From DAIDKA01 sp035503515 (GTDB lineage Bacteria > Pseudomonadota > Gammaproteobacteria > Steroidobacterales > Steroidobacteraceae), in contig DATJTJ010000073.1 in NCBI GenBank assembly GCA_035503515.1, positions 1-64,000 on the forward strand: a DNA stretch of 64,000 nt. Direction: 5' to 3'. Below the pieces are notes generated by a model that saw nothing but the letters and a program-made list of their open reading frames with translations, was not told where the DNA came from and made no database searches. The translations under genes and the position numbers were made by a program. This document shows positions 1-7,806 of this stretch, in pieces; position 1 is the stretch's first letter, and the number at the start of each line of letters is the position of its first letter.

Positions 1-1137
1 AACCGCGGCCCGGTCAGTGCCCCCGAACAGCTGCCGATCCATCGGGCGCCGCCGGCGTTCGACGAGCAGGCGGGCGGCCAGGACCTGCTGGTCACGGGCA
101 TCAAGGTCATCGACCTGCTGGTGCCGTTCGCCAAGGGCGGCAAGGTGGGCCTGTTCGGCGGCGCAGGCGTCGGCAAGACGGTGAACATGCTCGAGCTGAT
201 CAACAACATCGCCAAGCAGTACAGCGGCCTGTCGGTGTTCGCGGGCGTCGGTGAGCGCACCCGCGAGGGCAACGACTTCTATCACGAGATGATCGAGTCG
301 GGCGTCATCGACAAGGACACGCTGTCGAACTCCAAGGTGGCGATGGTTTACGGCCAGATGAACGAGCCGCCGGGCAACCGCCTGCGCGTGGCGCTGACCG
401 GCCTCACCATGGCCGAGTACTTCCGGGACGAGGTGCGCGAGGACGGCGGCAAGGGGCGCGACGTGCTGTTCTTCGTCGACAACATCTACCGCTACACGCT
501 GGCCGGCACCGAGGTGTCCGCGCTGCTGGGCCGCATGCCCTCCGCGGTGGGCTACCAGCCGACCCTCGCCGAGGAAATGGGCGTGCTGCAGGAGCGCATC
601 ACGTCCACCAAGACCGGCTCGATCACCTCCATCCAGGCGGTGTACGTGCCCGCGGACGACCTGACCGATCCGTCACCGGCGACGACCTTCGCCCATCTCG
701 ACGCAACCGTCGTGCTGTCGCGCCAGATCGCCTCCCTCGGCATCTATCCGGCGGTGGATCCGCTGGACTCGACCAGCCGTCAGCTCGATCCGCTGGTGAT
801 CGGCGAGGAGCACTACAACACGGCGCGCGGCGTGCAGGCCGTGCTGCAGCGGTACAAGGAACTGCAGGACATCATCGCCATCCTCGGCATGGACGAACTC
901 TCGGCCGAGGACAAGCAGACCGTCTTCCGGGCCCGCAAGGTGCAGCGGTTCCTGTCCCAGCCGTTCAACGTCGCCAAGGTGTTCACCGGCCAGGACGGCA
1001 AGATCGTGCCGCTGAAGGACACCATCCGCGGCTTCCAGGGCATCCTCAACGGCGAGTATGACCACCTGCCCGAGCAGGCCTTCTACATGGTCGGCTCGAT
1101 CGACGAGGCCGTCGAGAAGGCCAAGACCCTGCAGTAG
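1..1137 (+). CDS. atpD: F1F0 ATP synthase beta subunit (5' truncated by window edge)
   Basis: Catalytic beta subunit of the F1 sector, which makes ATP at the inner membrane. The reading frame is open from base 1, so only the last 378 residues are present and the N-terminal beta-barrel is mostly missing. The P-loop GGAGVGKT lies at about residues 53-60 of the visible part, followed by the catalytic-glutamate segment GERTREGNDFYHEM and the conserved stretch ALLGRMPSAVGYQPT. The C-terminus (EKAKTLQ) is normal. atpC follows after 15 bases, so this is the end of an atp operon. The identity is secure. Confidence 0.98.
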   Translation, partial: NRGPVSAPEQLPIHRAPPAFDEQAGGQDLLVTGIKVIDLLVPFAKGGKVGLFGGAGVGKTVNMLELINNIAKQYSGLSVFAGVGERTREGNDFYHEMIESGVIDKDTLSNSKVAMVYGQMNEPPGNRLRVALTGLTMAEYFRDEVREDGGKGRDVLFFVDNIYRYTLAGTEVSALLGRMPSAVGYQPTLAEEMGVLQERITSTKTGSITSIQAVYVPADDLTDPSPATTFAHLDATVVLSRQIASLGIYPAVDPLDSTSRQLDPLVIGEEHYNTARGVQAVLQRYKELQDIIAILGMDELSAEDKQTVFRARKVQRFLSQPFNVAKVFTGQDGKIVPLKDTIRGFQGILNGEYDHLPEQAFYMVGSIDEAVEKAKTLQ

Positions 1138-1152
1138 GGTGCGAGGGGATCC

Positions 1153-1581
1153 ATGGCGCAGGCTCATACAATCAAGGTCGACATCGTCAGCGCGGAAGGC
1201 GAGATCTTCGCTGGCGACGCCACCATGGTGTTCGCTCCGGGCACCGAGGGTGACCTGGGCATCACGCCCCGGCACACCCCGCTGCTGACCCTGCTGAAGC
1301 CGGGAGAGGTGCGGGTGCAGACCCCGGACGGCGCGGAGCAGACCTTCTACGTCGGCGGCGGGGCGCTCGAGATCCAGCCCAACCACGTGACCGTGCTCGC
1401 GGACACCGCGCTGCGGGCCAAGGACATCGACGAGGCGGCGGCGCTTGCCGCCAAGCAGCGCGCCGAGGAGGCCCTGCGCGACCGCGCCGGCGCCATCGAT
1501 CTGGCCGCTGCCCAGGCCGAACTCGCCCGGGTCGTCGCGCAGCTCAAGGTCCTCGAGCGGCTGCGCAAGATCCGCGGCTGA
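1153..1581 (+). CDS. atpC: F1F0 ATP synthase epsilon subunit
   Basis: The 142-residue epsilon subunit links the gamma shaft to the c-ring and can inhibit ATP hydrolysis through its C-terminal helices. An N-terminal beta-sandwich (about residues 1-88, with the family motif GDLGITPRHTPLL) is followed by an Ala/Glu/Arg-rich helical hairpin. Length is normal. The start ATG has GAGGGGAT just upstream. The stop codon TGA overlaps the ATG of the next gene by one base (TGATG), which suggests translational coupling to the peptidase gene. Confidence 0.97.
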   Translation: MAQAHTIKVDIVSAEGEIFAGDATMVFAPGTEGDLGITPRHTPLLTLLKPGEVRVQTPDGAEQTFYVGGGALEIQPNHVTVLADTALRAKDIDEAAALAAKQRAEEALRDRAGAIDLAAAQAELARVVAQLKVLERLRKIRG

Positions 1582-2456
1582 TGCGCGCCGCGACCTTAGT
1601 CGCGGCGCTGCTGTTGGGCCTGCATGCCGGCCAGGTGCCGGCGGCGCCCGATCCACAGCTCAAGGCGCCCCCGGCGCGCGTCCAGCGCCAGGCGCTCCTC
1701 GCCACCGTGTCGCGAATGCAGCGCGGCGATGCCGCTTCCGGCGACGTCTACTTCGTGGGCTTCGCGGGGTACGGCGAGCAGCAGGTGTTCCGCAAGGAGG
1801 CGCAGCTCGCGCAGCGCGTCTTCGGCGCCCGCTATGCCACGGGGTCGCGCTCGCTGCTGCTGGTGAACGACATCCATGACCGGCGGACCTATCCGCTCGC
1901 CACCTTCGACAACCTGCGCACGGCCGTGGACGCCATCGGCGCGCGCATGCACCGCGACCGGGACACGCTGGTCCTGCTGCTGACCTCGCACGGCAACGAC
2001 ACCGACGGCGTCGCCATCACCAATGGCCGGATGCCCGAGGATGCGCTCTCGCCCAAGGACGTGCGCCGGATCCTCGATGAATCCCACATCCGCTGGCGCA
2101 TCGTCATCGTGTCGGCGTGCTATTCGGGCATTTTCATCCCGGTGCTGAAGAGTCCCGCGACGCTGGTCATGACCGCGGCGGACGCCCATCACAGCTCCTT
2201 CGGCTGCGACGATACCCGCGACCTCACCTACTTCGGCGAGGCGCTGCTGCAGGATGCCCTGCCCCACGCCTGCTCCCTCACCGACGCCTACGCCAGCGTG
2301 GCCGGCATCATCCGCCGGCGCGAGAGCGCCGAAGGCGACATCCATTCCAATCCCAGGCTGTTCGTCGGCGCGGACATCCCGGGCAAGCTTGCACAGCTGG
2401 ATGCCCCCGCGGCCCGCAGCTGCACCGCGCAGCCCGCACCCCCACCACGACATTGA
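1581..2456 (+). CDS. Secreted C13 family (legumain/caspase-like) peptidase
   Basis: The 291-residue protein has an N-terminal signal peptide (residues 1 to about 22, ending VPAAP). The body carries the caspase-haemoglobinase dyad of clan CD: His137 in LLLTSHGND and Cys180 in IVSACYSG, each after a hydrophobic beta strand. This matches the Peptidase_C13 family, whose eukaryotic members include legumain and GPI8. The likely role is a periplasmic or exported cysteine peptidase; the substrate is unknown. It starts on the last base of atpC and ends 10 bases before glmU, so it seems to be co-transcribed with housekeeping genes, an unusual position. Family assignment is fairly sure; activity is inferred. 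Confidence 0.85.
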   Translation: MRAATLVAALLLGLHAGQVPAAPDPQLKAPPARVQRQALLATVSRMQRGDAASGDVYFVGFAGYGEQQVFRKEAQLAQRVFGARYATGSRSLLLVNDIHDRRTYPLATFDNLRTAVDAIGARMHRDRDTLVLLLTSHGNDTDGVAITNGRMPEDALSPKDVRRILDESHIRWRIVIVSACYSGIFIPVLKSPATLVMTAADAHHSSFGCDDTRDLTYFGEALLQDALPHACSLTDAYASVAGIIRRRESAEGDIHSNPRLFVGADIPGKLAQLDAPAARSCTAQPAPPPRH

Positions 2457-2466
2457 GGCGCACACC

Positions 2467-3900
2467 GTGGCGTTGAAGCAATCCTCCCGCAAGACACCGG
2501 CGAAGCGTGCGGCGCGGGCCGCCGCCGCACCGCAACCGCTGGTGGTGATCATCCTCGCCGCCGGCGCCGGCAAGCGCATGAAGTCGGCGCTGCCGAAGGT
2601 GTTGCAGCCGCTCGCCGGCCGGCCGCTGCTGCAATACGTCCTGGACACGGCCCGCAGCCTGGAGCCCGCCGCCATACACGTCGTGTACGGCCATGGCGGC
2701 GAGGCCGTGCGGGCGGCCTTTGCGCATGAGCCGGTGTCCTGGGTGCACCAGGCGCAGCGGCTCGGCACCGGACACGCCGTGCAGCAGGTGGCGCCGCTGC
2801 TGTCGGCCAACCAGCGGGTGCTGATCCTGTATGGCGACGGGCCGCTCCTCACCACGGAAACCCTGCGGCAGCTGCTGCAGGCTGCGGGCCGCGACGGCGT
2901 CGGGCTGCTGACGGTGAATGCCAGCGATCCTGCCGGTTACGGCCGCGTGCTGCGCAACGCCCGCGGCGGGGTGCAGGGCATCGTCGAGGAGGCGGATGCC
3001 ACCGCGAAGCAGCGTCGCCTGCACGAGTGCAACACCGGCGTCATGACGCTGCCCGCCGCGGCCCTCGGCCGCTGGCTCGCGCGGCTGGGCAACCGCAATG
3101 CGCAGCGTGAGTACTACCTGACGGACGTGATCGGTCTTGCGGTCCGGGAGCGGGTGGCGGTGCGGCCGCTGGTCGCGGCGGATGAGCAGGAAGTACAGGG
3201 CGTCAACGATCGCGTGCAGCTCGCGGCGGCCGAGAGTGCCTGGCGGGCCCGCCAGACGCGCAGGCTGCTGCTCGACGGCGCAACCCTCGCCGATCCGGCG
3301 CGCGTCGACGTGCGCGGCACGGTCAGCGTCGGCGAGGATGTGCAGATCGACGTGAACGTCGTGTTCGAAGGCGACGTCCGCCTCGGGCATGGCGTGAAGA
3401 TCGGCCCCAATTGCGTGATCCGCAGCGCACGGATCGAGGCGGGCACCGAGGTGTTCGCCAACTGCATCATCGATCGCGCGATCATCGGACCCCGGTGCCG
3501 CATCGGGCCGTTCGCGCGCATCCGCCCCGAGACCGAACTTTCAGAGCAGGTGCACGTCGGCAACTTCGTCGAGGTGAAGAAGTCGCGCCTGGGCGCGCGC
3601 ACCAAGGCCAATCATCTCACCTACCTCGGTGATGCCGTGATCGGTGCCGACGTGAACGTCGGGGCCGGCACCGTCACCTGCAACTACGATGGCGTCAACA
3701 AATCCGTGACCACCATCGAGGATGACGTGTTCATCGGTTCGGGGAGCATGCTCGTGGCGCCCGTGCACATCGGCGCCGGCGCGAACATCGGTGCCGGCTC
3801 GACCATCTCGCGCTCGGCGCCGGCCGGACAGCTGACGGTGGCGCGGACGCGGCCGGTAACCATTCCCGGCTGGAAGCGGCCCAAAAGACGCGATACGTAG
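2467..3900 (+). CDS. glmU: Bifunctional N-acetylglucosamine-1-phosphate uridyltransferase / glucosamine-1-phosphate acetyltransferase
   Basis: GlmU acetylates glucosamine-1-phosphate and transfers UMP to give UDP-GlcNAc, the precursor of peptidoglycan and LPS. The N-terminal nucleotidyltransferase domain opens with LAAGAGKRMKS at about residues 30-40. The C-terminal half is a left-handed beta-helix of hexapeptide repeats with the acetyltransferase segment AGTVTCNYDG. The GTG start at 2467 has GAGGCG seven bases upstream. It gives 477 residues, slightly longer than usual because of a basic N-terminal tail. The frame is open further upstream, but that part lies inside the peptidase gene and has no family similarity. 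Confidence 0.97.
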   Translation: MALKQSSRKTPAKRAARAAAAPQPLVVIILAAGAGKRMKSALPKVLQPLAGRPLLQYVLDTARSLEPAAIHVVYGHGGEAVRAAFAHEPVSWVHQAQRLGTGHAVQQVAPLLSANQRVLILYGDGPLLTTETLRQLLQAAGRDGVGLLTVNASDPAGYGRVLRNARGGVQGIVEEADATAKQRRLHECNTGVMTLPAAALGRWLARLGNRNAQREYYLTDVIGLAVRERVAVRPLVAADEQEVQGVNDRVQLAAAESAWRARQTRRLLLDGATLADPARVDVRGTVSVGEDVQIDVNVVFEGDVRLGHGVKIGPNCVIRSARIEAGTEVFANCIIDRAIIGPRCRIGPFARIRPETELSEQVHVGNFVEVKKSRLGARTKANHLTYLGDAVIGADVNVGAGTVTCNYDGVNKSVTTIEDDVFIGSGSMLVAPVHIGAGANIGAGSTISRSAPAGQLTVARTRPVTIPGWKRPKRRDT

Positions 3901-3912
3901 GCGTTTCATGCA

Positions 3913-3941
3913 ATGACCGTGTAGCACATCGGGGCTATGAT
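3913..3941 (+). promoter_or_regulatory. Putative sigma70 promoter before the small-gene cluster
   Basis: ATGACC at 3913-3918 (4 of 6 to TTGACA), a 17-base spacer and TATGAT at 3936-3941 (5 of 6 to TATAAT). It lies between the glmU stop and the first small gene. The segment from GTGTAGCA to GGCTATGAT partly recurs at 4142-4164, before the second small gene. Confidence 0.45.
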
Positions 3942-3976
3942 GCACGCTCCTGGCAGAATGCGAGAGCGCAGCGTCG

Positions 3977-4147
3977 ATGCAGACCACACGACAGCGTTGC
4001 GAACCTGGCGGTGAGGACAAGGACCTGGACGAGGCCTGGCGGCGCTATTGCGCGGCGATCCGCGAGCTCGAGATGACGCCAGCGGAACTGGAGGCCCTGC
4101 GCCGTGAGCGCCTGCAGCGGCCGGCGGGGACTGCAACGAACGTGTAG
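3977..4147 (+). CDS. Small hypothetical protein, 56 residues
   Basis: A 56-residue charged protein, probably helical and cytosolic, with no signal peptide. The middle contains AWRRYCAAIRELE, which resembles AWIRYSEAIARLD in the next gene. A GAGAG stretch lies about 15 bases before the ATG and a promoter-like sequence ends 35 bases upstream. No family is recognised. It could be an isolated small gene or the first member of a tandem duplication. Support is moderate: correct spacing, a clean open frame and similarity to its neighbour. Confidence 0.45.
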   Translation: MQTTRQRCEPGGEDKDLDEAWRRYCAAIRELEMTPAELEALRRERLQRPAGTATNV

Positions 4148-4194
4148 CAGTATCCGGCTACCATCAGGCTCTCGCGACTTCCCGGAGAGCGCCG

Positions 4195-4437
4195 ATGAGC
4201 ACGGAAACTGCGGTCCAGTCCAGCGGTCTCAACGCGGATTTCTGGGAGCTGCTGGGACGCCTCGAACACCAGCATGCGCTCACGCTGTGCGAGTACGAGT
4301 GCGTCCGGCGCCAGCTCGACCGGACGGATCCGGAACGGCTCCCGGAGTTCCGGGCGGCGTGGATCCGGTACAGCGAGGCCATTGCCAGGCTCGATCGCGC
4401 CATCGGTGAACTCGACCTGCTCCAACCCGGCCTCTGA
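4195..4437 (+). CDS. Small hypothetical protein, 80 residues
   Basis: An 80-residue, probably all-helical soluble protein. GGAGAG lies eight bases before the ATG, a good ribosome binding site. The C-terminal half contains AWIRYSEAIARLDRAIGEL, similar to the W-x2-Y-x2-A-I pattern in the preceding small gene. A promoter-like sequence (GTGTAGCA then GGCTACCAT) overlaps the end of that preceding gene. No known domain is recognised. The next small gene begins four bases after its stop, so the two are probably co-translated. Confidence 0.6.
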   Translation: MSTETAVQSSGLNADFWELLGRLEHQHALTLCEYECVRRQLDRTDPERLPEFRAAWIRYSEAIARLDRAIGELDLLQPGL

Positions 4438-4440
4438 CCG

Positions 4441-4701
4441 GTGCTGCCCCGTCGCACGATGGCGAGATTGCGGACGCTGCAGGCCGATGTCGCAGGCAGG
4501 GCGATAGACCGGAACCGGGCGCTGCGCATGTTCCTGGCGAGCCGGCATGTGACGACGGCGCCGGCGCAGCGGGAGTTGTGGCTGGAGTTCTCGTGGGCCG
4601 AACAGGAGTACCGCAGCTCGGTCCACACGCTCGCCGTCTTCTGCCGCGCCGTCCGGTACACGGAGGCGGACGCGGTCATTCCTTCCTGGCGAGACCTTTG
4701 A
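4441..4701 (+). CDS. Small hypothetical protein, 86 residues
   Basis: Starts with GTG four bases after the previous stop; an in-frame ATG at 4459 is an alternative start giving 80 residues. The product is helical, Arg-rich and tryptophan-containing (ELWLEFSWAEQEYRSS), with no signal peptide or membrane segment. Its 3' end overlaps the convergent hldE gene by 26 bases. The function is unknown. The tight spacing to the gene before it is the main support that it is translated. Confidence 0.5.
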   Translation: MLPRRTMARLRTLQADVAGRAIDRNRALRMFLASRHVTTAPAQRELWLEFSWAEQEYRSSVHTLAVFCRAVRYTEADAVIPSWRDL

Positions 4702-6151
4702 TCCGTTCCACCAGCGCCGAGGTGGACTTCTGCGGCAGCAGCGGCACCAGCGCGACGCGTCCCCCGCCGGCTTCCACGATCTCGCGTCCCACGACCTGGT
4801 CGGCCGTGTAGTCCGCGCCCTTGACCAGGACATGGGGACGCACGGCCTCGATGGTGGCGAGCGGAGTGTCCTCGTCGAACACCGTCACCGCATCCACGCA
4901 GCCGAGCGCCGCCAGCAGCGCAGCCCGTTCGGCCTGCGGGACCAGCGGCCGCTCCGGGCCCTTCAGGCGTCGCACGGACGCATCGCTGTTGATCGCCAGC
5001 ACCAGGATATCGCCCAGTTTCGCCGCCCCGTGCAGCAGTGACAGGTGCCCGGCATGCAGCAGGTCGTAGCAGCCGTTGGTGAATACGATGCGCTTGCCGG
5101 CGATCCGCCAGGAGGCGGCGCGGGCGGCCAGTTCCGCGCGCGGGAGGACCTTGGCCTCGGGAGAAGCGGTGAGTTCGCTGCGGATGCTGTCCGCATCCAC
5201 GGCCACCGCGCCGACCTGCCCGACCGAAACGCCCGCGGCCGCATTGGCCAGGCGCGCCGCGGCGGCGAGCGGGGTGCCGGCCGCCAGTGACAGGGTGAGC
5301 ACCGCGATGGCGGTATCTCCGGCGCCGGTCACGTCGAACACCTCGCGCCGGCTGGCCGGCACGGGAATCGCCGGACCCGCGGCCGGCACGACCAGCATGC
5401 CGTGTTCGCTCAGGGTCACGACCATCGAGGACAGGCCGGCGGCGGCGATCAGGGGCCGCGCCGCCGCGGCCACCGTGTCGGCCCGGGTGGGATCCAGCGA
5501 GACGCCCGAGGCCAGCTCCAGTTCCCGAAGGTTCGGCGTGACGGTCGTCGCGCCGCGGTAGCGCGTGAAGTCCCGCGACTTCGGGTCCACCACCACGGGC
5601 GCCTGTCCCGCGCGGCGGCAGACGGCGGCGATGATCTCGGGAGTGAGGACGCCCTTGGCATAGTCGCTGAGGATGACCGCATCGGGGGCGGCCGCGCCCA
5701 GTGCCGCCAGCAGCTGCGCGCATACCGCCGCATCGCAAGGATCCAAGTCCTCCCAGTCCAGCCGCAGCAGCTGCTGACTGTGACCGAGGACGCGCAGCTT
5801 GCGGGTGGTCCGGCGCTTCGCCACGCGGACCACGCCGCGGGTATCGATGCCGCTGGCCGCGCACAGCCGCAGCAGATCGGCACCCGCCGCATCCTCGCCG
5901 GCGGTGCCGGCGAGGATCACCTTCGCCCCGAGGGCGGCTACCTGGCGCGCCACGTTGGCGGCGCCGCCGAGACGCAGTTCGGTGTCGCGTACCCGCACCA
6001 CCGGCACCGGTGCCTCGGGCGACACCCGGTCCACGGCGCCCATGACGTATTCGTCGAGCATCAGGTCCCCCACCACCCATACCGTCAGGTTCGGGTAGCG
6101 GTCCAATGCCGACAGCAAAGGGGACAGGTCCGCCTGTTCTGAATCGCTCAT
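4676..6151 (-). CDS. hldE: Bifunctional heptose 7-phosphate kinase / heptose 1-phosphate adenylyltransferase
   Basis: HldE phosphorylates D-glycero-beta-D-manno-heptose 7-phosphate and later adenylates the 1-phosphate, giving the ADP-heptose used in LPS inner core. Residues 1 to about 330 form a PfkB-type kinase with the sugar-binding LGGAANVA and the catalytic DVTGAGDT near residue 270. The C-terminal cytidylyltransferase-like domain carries TNGCYDLLHAGH and ends in STSALVERIKGL. At 491 residues it is slightly longer than typical. Its ATG overlaps the gmhB stop in an ATGA arrangement, so hldD, gmhB and hldE form one operon. Confidence 0.97.
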   Translation of the reverse strand: MSDSEQADLSPLLSALDRYPNLTVWVVGDLMLDEYVMGAVDRVSPEAPVPVVRVRDTELRLGGAANVARQVAALGAKVILAGTAGEDAAGADLLRLCAASGIDTRGVVRVAKRRTTRKLRVLGHSQQLLRLDWEDLDPCDAAVCAQLLAALGAAAPDAVILSDYAKGVLTPEIIAAVCRRAGQAPVVVDPKSRDFTRYRGATTVTPNLRELELASGVSLDPTRADTVAAAARPLIAAAGLSSMVVTLSEHGMLVVPAAGPAIPVPASRREVFDVTGAGDTAIAVLTLSLAAGTPLAAAARLANAAAGVSVGQVGAVAVDADSIRSELTASPEAKVLPRAELAARAASWRIAGKRIVFTNGCYDLLHAGHLSLLHGAAKLGDILVLAINSDASVRRLKGPERPLVPQAERAALLAALGCVDAVTVFDEDTPLATIEAVRPHVLVKGADYTADQVVGREIVEAGGGRVALVPLLPQKSTSALVERIKGLARKE

Positions 6152-6735
6152 GGGGTCATCCGGTCATTCAGGAAGTCGCGCGCGAAGTGTGCCAGATCCT
6201 CGAAGACGGGCAGCAGCTCACCGCGTTCGCGAAGCTGCGCCGCCGCCCGTGCTCCCTTGCCGGTGCGGACCAGCACCGCGGCGATCCGTGCCGAGCGCGC
6301 CGCGAGCACGTCGCGCCCGTCATCGCCCACCAGCAGCGTCGCGCTTGCCGGAATGCCGGACTCGCGCACCGCCGACAGGAGCAGTCCGGGGGCCGGCTTG
6401 CGGCAGTCGCAATGGGCTTCGGGGGCATGCGTGCAGACGAACACCGCGTCGATGCGGGCCCCGGCCGCGCGCGCCTGGCTGCGCATCGTGGCCAGCACCT
6501 GATCGAGGTCCTGCGCCGTCATCAATCCCCGCCCGACACCGGACTGGTTGCTGGCGATGCTGATGCGCACGCCCTGCCCGGACAGTGCCACCAGCGCCTC
6601 GAGCGCTCCGGGCAGCCATTTGAACTGCTCCGGTCGCAGGATGTAGCCGTGATCCGGGGCCTCCTCGTTGAGCACGCCATCGCGGTCCAGGATCAGATGC
6701 CGGATGTCCCTGGCCCGCGGCGCTGCCACGCCCAT
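6148..6735 (-). CDS. gmhB: D-glycero-beta-D-manno-heptose 1,7-bisphosphate 7-phosphatase
   Basis: GmhB removes the 7-phosphate between the two HldE reactions. The 195-residue protein has the HAD-superfamily nucleophile motif LILDRDGVLN, the second-motif serine region in ASNQSGVGRG and the late acidic motif LVGDDGRD. The zinc-binding cluster appears as CTHAPEAHCDCRKP, a signature of the GmhB/HisB-N group. The ATG at 6735 overlaps the hldD stop by one base; reading further upstream only enters hldD. The 3' end overlaps hldE by four bases. Confidence 0.95.
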   Translation of the reverse strand: MGVAAPRARDIRHLILDRDGVLNEEAPDHGYILRPEQFKWLPGALEALVALSGQGVRISIASNQSGVGRGLMTAQDLDQVLATMRSQARAAGARIDAVFVCTHAPEAHCDCRKPAPGLLLSAVRESGIPASATLLVGDDGRDVLAARSARIAAVLVRTGKGARAAAQLRERGELLPVFEDLAHFARDFLNDRMTP

Positions 6736-7718
6736 CAGCGGTAGCGGTCGGGCTGGGACAGGAAGCGCTGCACGTAATCGCGTACGCCGTCCTCGAGGCT
6801 CATGAAGGGCCGCGTGTAACCCGCCGCGCGCAGCCGGTCCATGCGCGCTTCGGTGAAATACTGGTAGTTCGGACGGATCGCAAGCGGGGTGTCGACGAAC
6901 GTCAGCCGCGGTTCCTTGCCGGCCGCGGCGTACAGGGCCGTGGCCAGCTCCGCGAAACTGCGCGCCTTGCCCGTCCCGAGGTTGAAGATGCCGCTGACCC
7001 TGGGGTTGGCGAGCAGCCACTGCATCACCTGGACACAGTCGGCGACGTACACGAAGTCGCGCTGCTGGCCGCCGTCGTTGATCCCCTCGCGATGGGAACG
7101 GAACAGCGTGACCGGTTCGCCGGCCGCGGCGGCGGCATACTTCTGCGCGACGACGCTCTGCATCCCGCCCTTGTGATATTCGTTGGGCCCGTAGACGTTG
7201 AAGAACTTCAGTCCCACCCACTGCGCGGGCTGGCCGTTGCCCAACGCGACCTCGCGCACCGCCCAGCGGTCGAACAGCAGCTTGCTCCAGCCATAGGCAT
7301 TGAGCGGGCGCAGGTGCGACAGGGCCACCGGCGAGAAGTCATCCTCGAAGCCCGCCTCGGCGCCCCCGTAGGTCGCGGCGGAGGAGGCGTAGATGAAGCG
7401 CTTCGCCTCCCGCGCGCACCAGCGCCACAGCATCTGCGACAGGCGGAAGTTGACCTCGACGATGAGGTCGGCATCGGTTTCGGTGGTCGCCGAAATCGCG
7501 CCCATGTGGACGATGGCATCGAGCGCGTCGCCATGCTCCGCCAGCCAGCCCTCGAGCTGCTCGGGGGCCACCAGATCGCGCAGTTCGAGCTTGCTGATGT
7601 TGCGCCATTTGGAACCCGCACGAAGCCGATCGCAGATGGCAACGTTCACCCCCTGCTCCGCGAGGGCCGCCGCGAGGTTGGAGCCGATGAAGCCCGCTCC
7701 TCCGGTAATCAGGATCAT
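6735..7718 (-). CDS. hldD: ADP-L-glycero-D-manno-heptose 6-epimerase
   Basis: This extended short-chain dehydrogenase epimerises ADP-D-glycero- to ADP-L-glycero-D-manno-heptose, the last step of the pathway. The Rossmann motif TGGAGFIGSN sits at the very N-terminus, and YGWSKLLFDRW supplies the catalytic Tyr/Lys pair. I chose the ATG at 7718 (327 residues) over an upstream in-frame ATG at 7751. It puts the motif at the usual position and has GGAG 11 bases upstream. A perfect TATAAT lies about 50 bases upstream, and this is the first gene of the hldD-gmhB-hldE operon. Confidence 0.95.
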   Translation of the reverse strand: MILITGGAGFIGSNLAAALAEQGVNVAICDRLRAGSKWRNISKLELRDLVAPEQLEGWLAEHGDALDAIVHMGAISATTETDADLIVEVNFRLSQMLWRWCAREAKRFIYASSAATYGGAEAGFEDDFSPVALSHLRPLNAYGWSKLLFDRWAVREVALGNGQPAQWVGLKFFNVYGPNEYHKGGMQSVVAQKYAAAAAGEPVTLFRSHREGINDGGQQRDFVYVADCVQVMQWLLANPRVSGIFNLGTGKARSFAELATALYAAAGKEPRLTFVDTPLAIRPNYQYFTEARMDRLRAAGYTRPFMSLEDGVRDYVQRFLSQPDRYR

Positions 7719-7768
7719 GCCGGGAAATTCTCCGAGGTGCGCCGCGGACACCAGGTCGTGGCCGCGGC

Positions 7769-7774
7769 ATTATA
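7769..7774 (-). promoter_or_regulatory. Putative -10 element of the hldD-gmhB-hldE operon
   Basis: A consensus TATAAT on the minus strand, 51 bases before the chosen hldD start. No good -35 hexamer is visible at 16-18 bases, so the site rests on the -10 match and its position. Confidence 0.4.
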
Positions 7775-7806
7775 CGTAAGAATCAAGAGGATACACGGGT
7801 CATGGA

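Noticed and set aside
2254..2466. Longer N-terminus for GlmU
   Set aside because: The extra 71 codons lie inside the C13 peptidase gene and do not resemble GlmU; the GTG at 2467 has a ribosome binding site.
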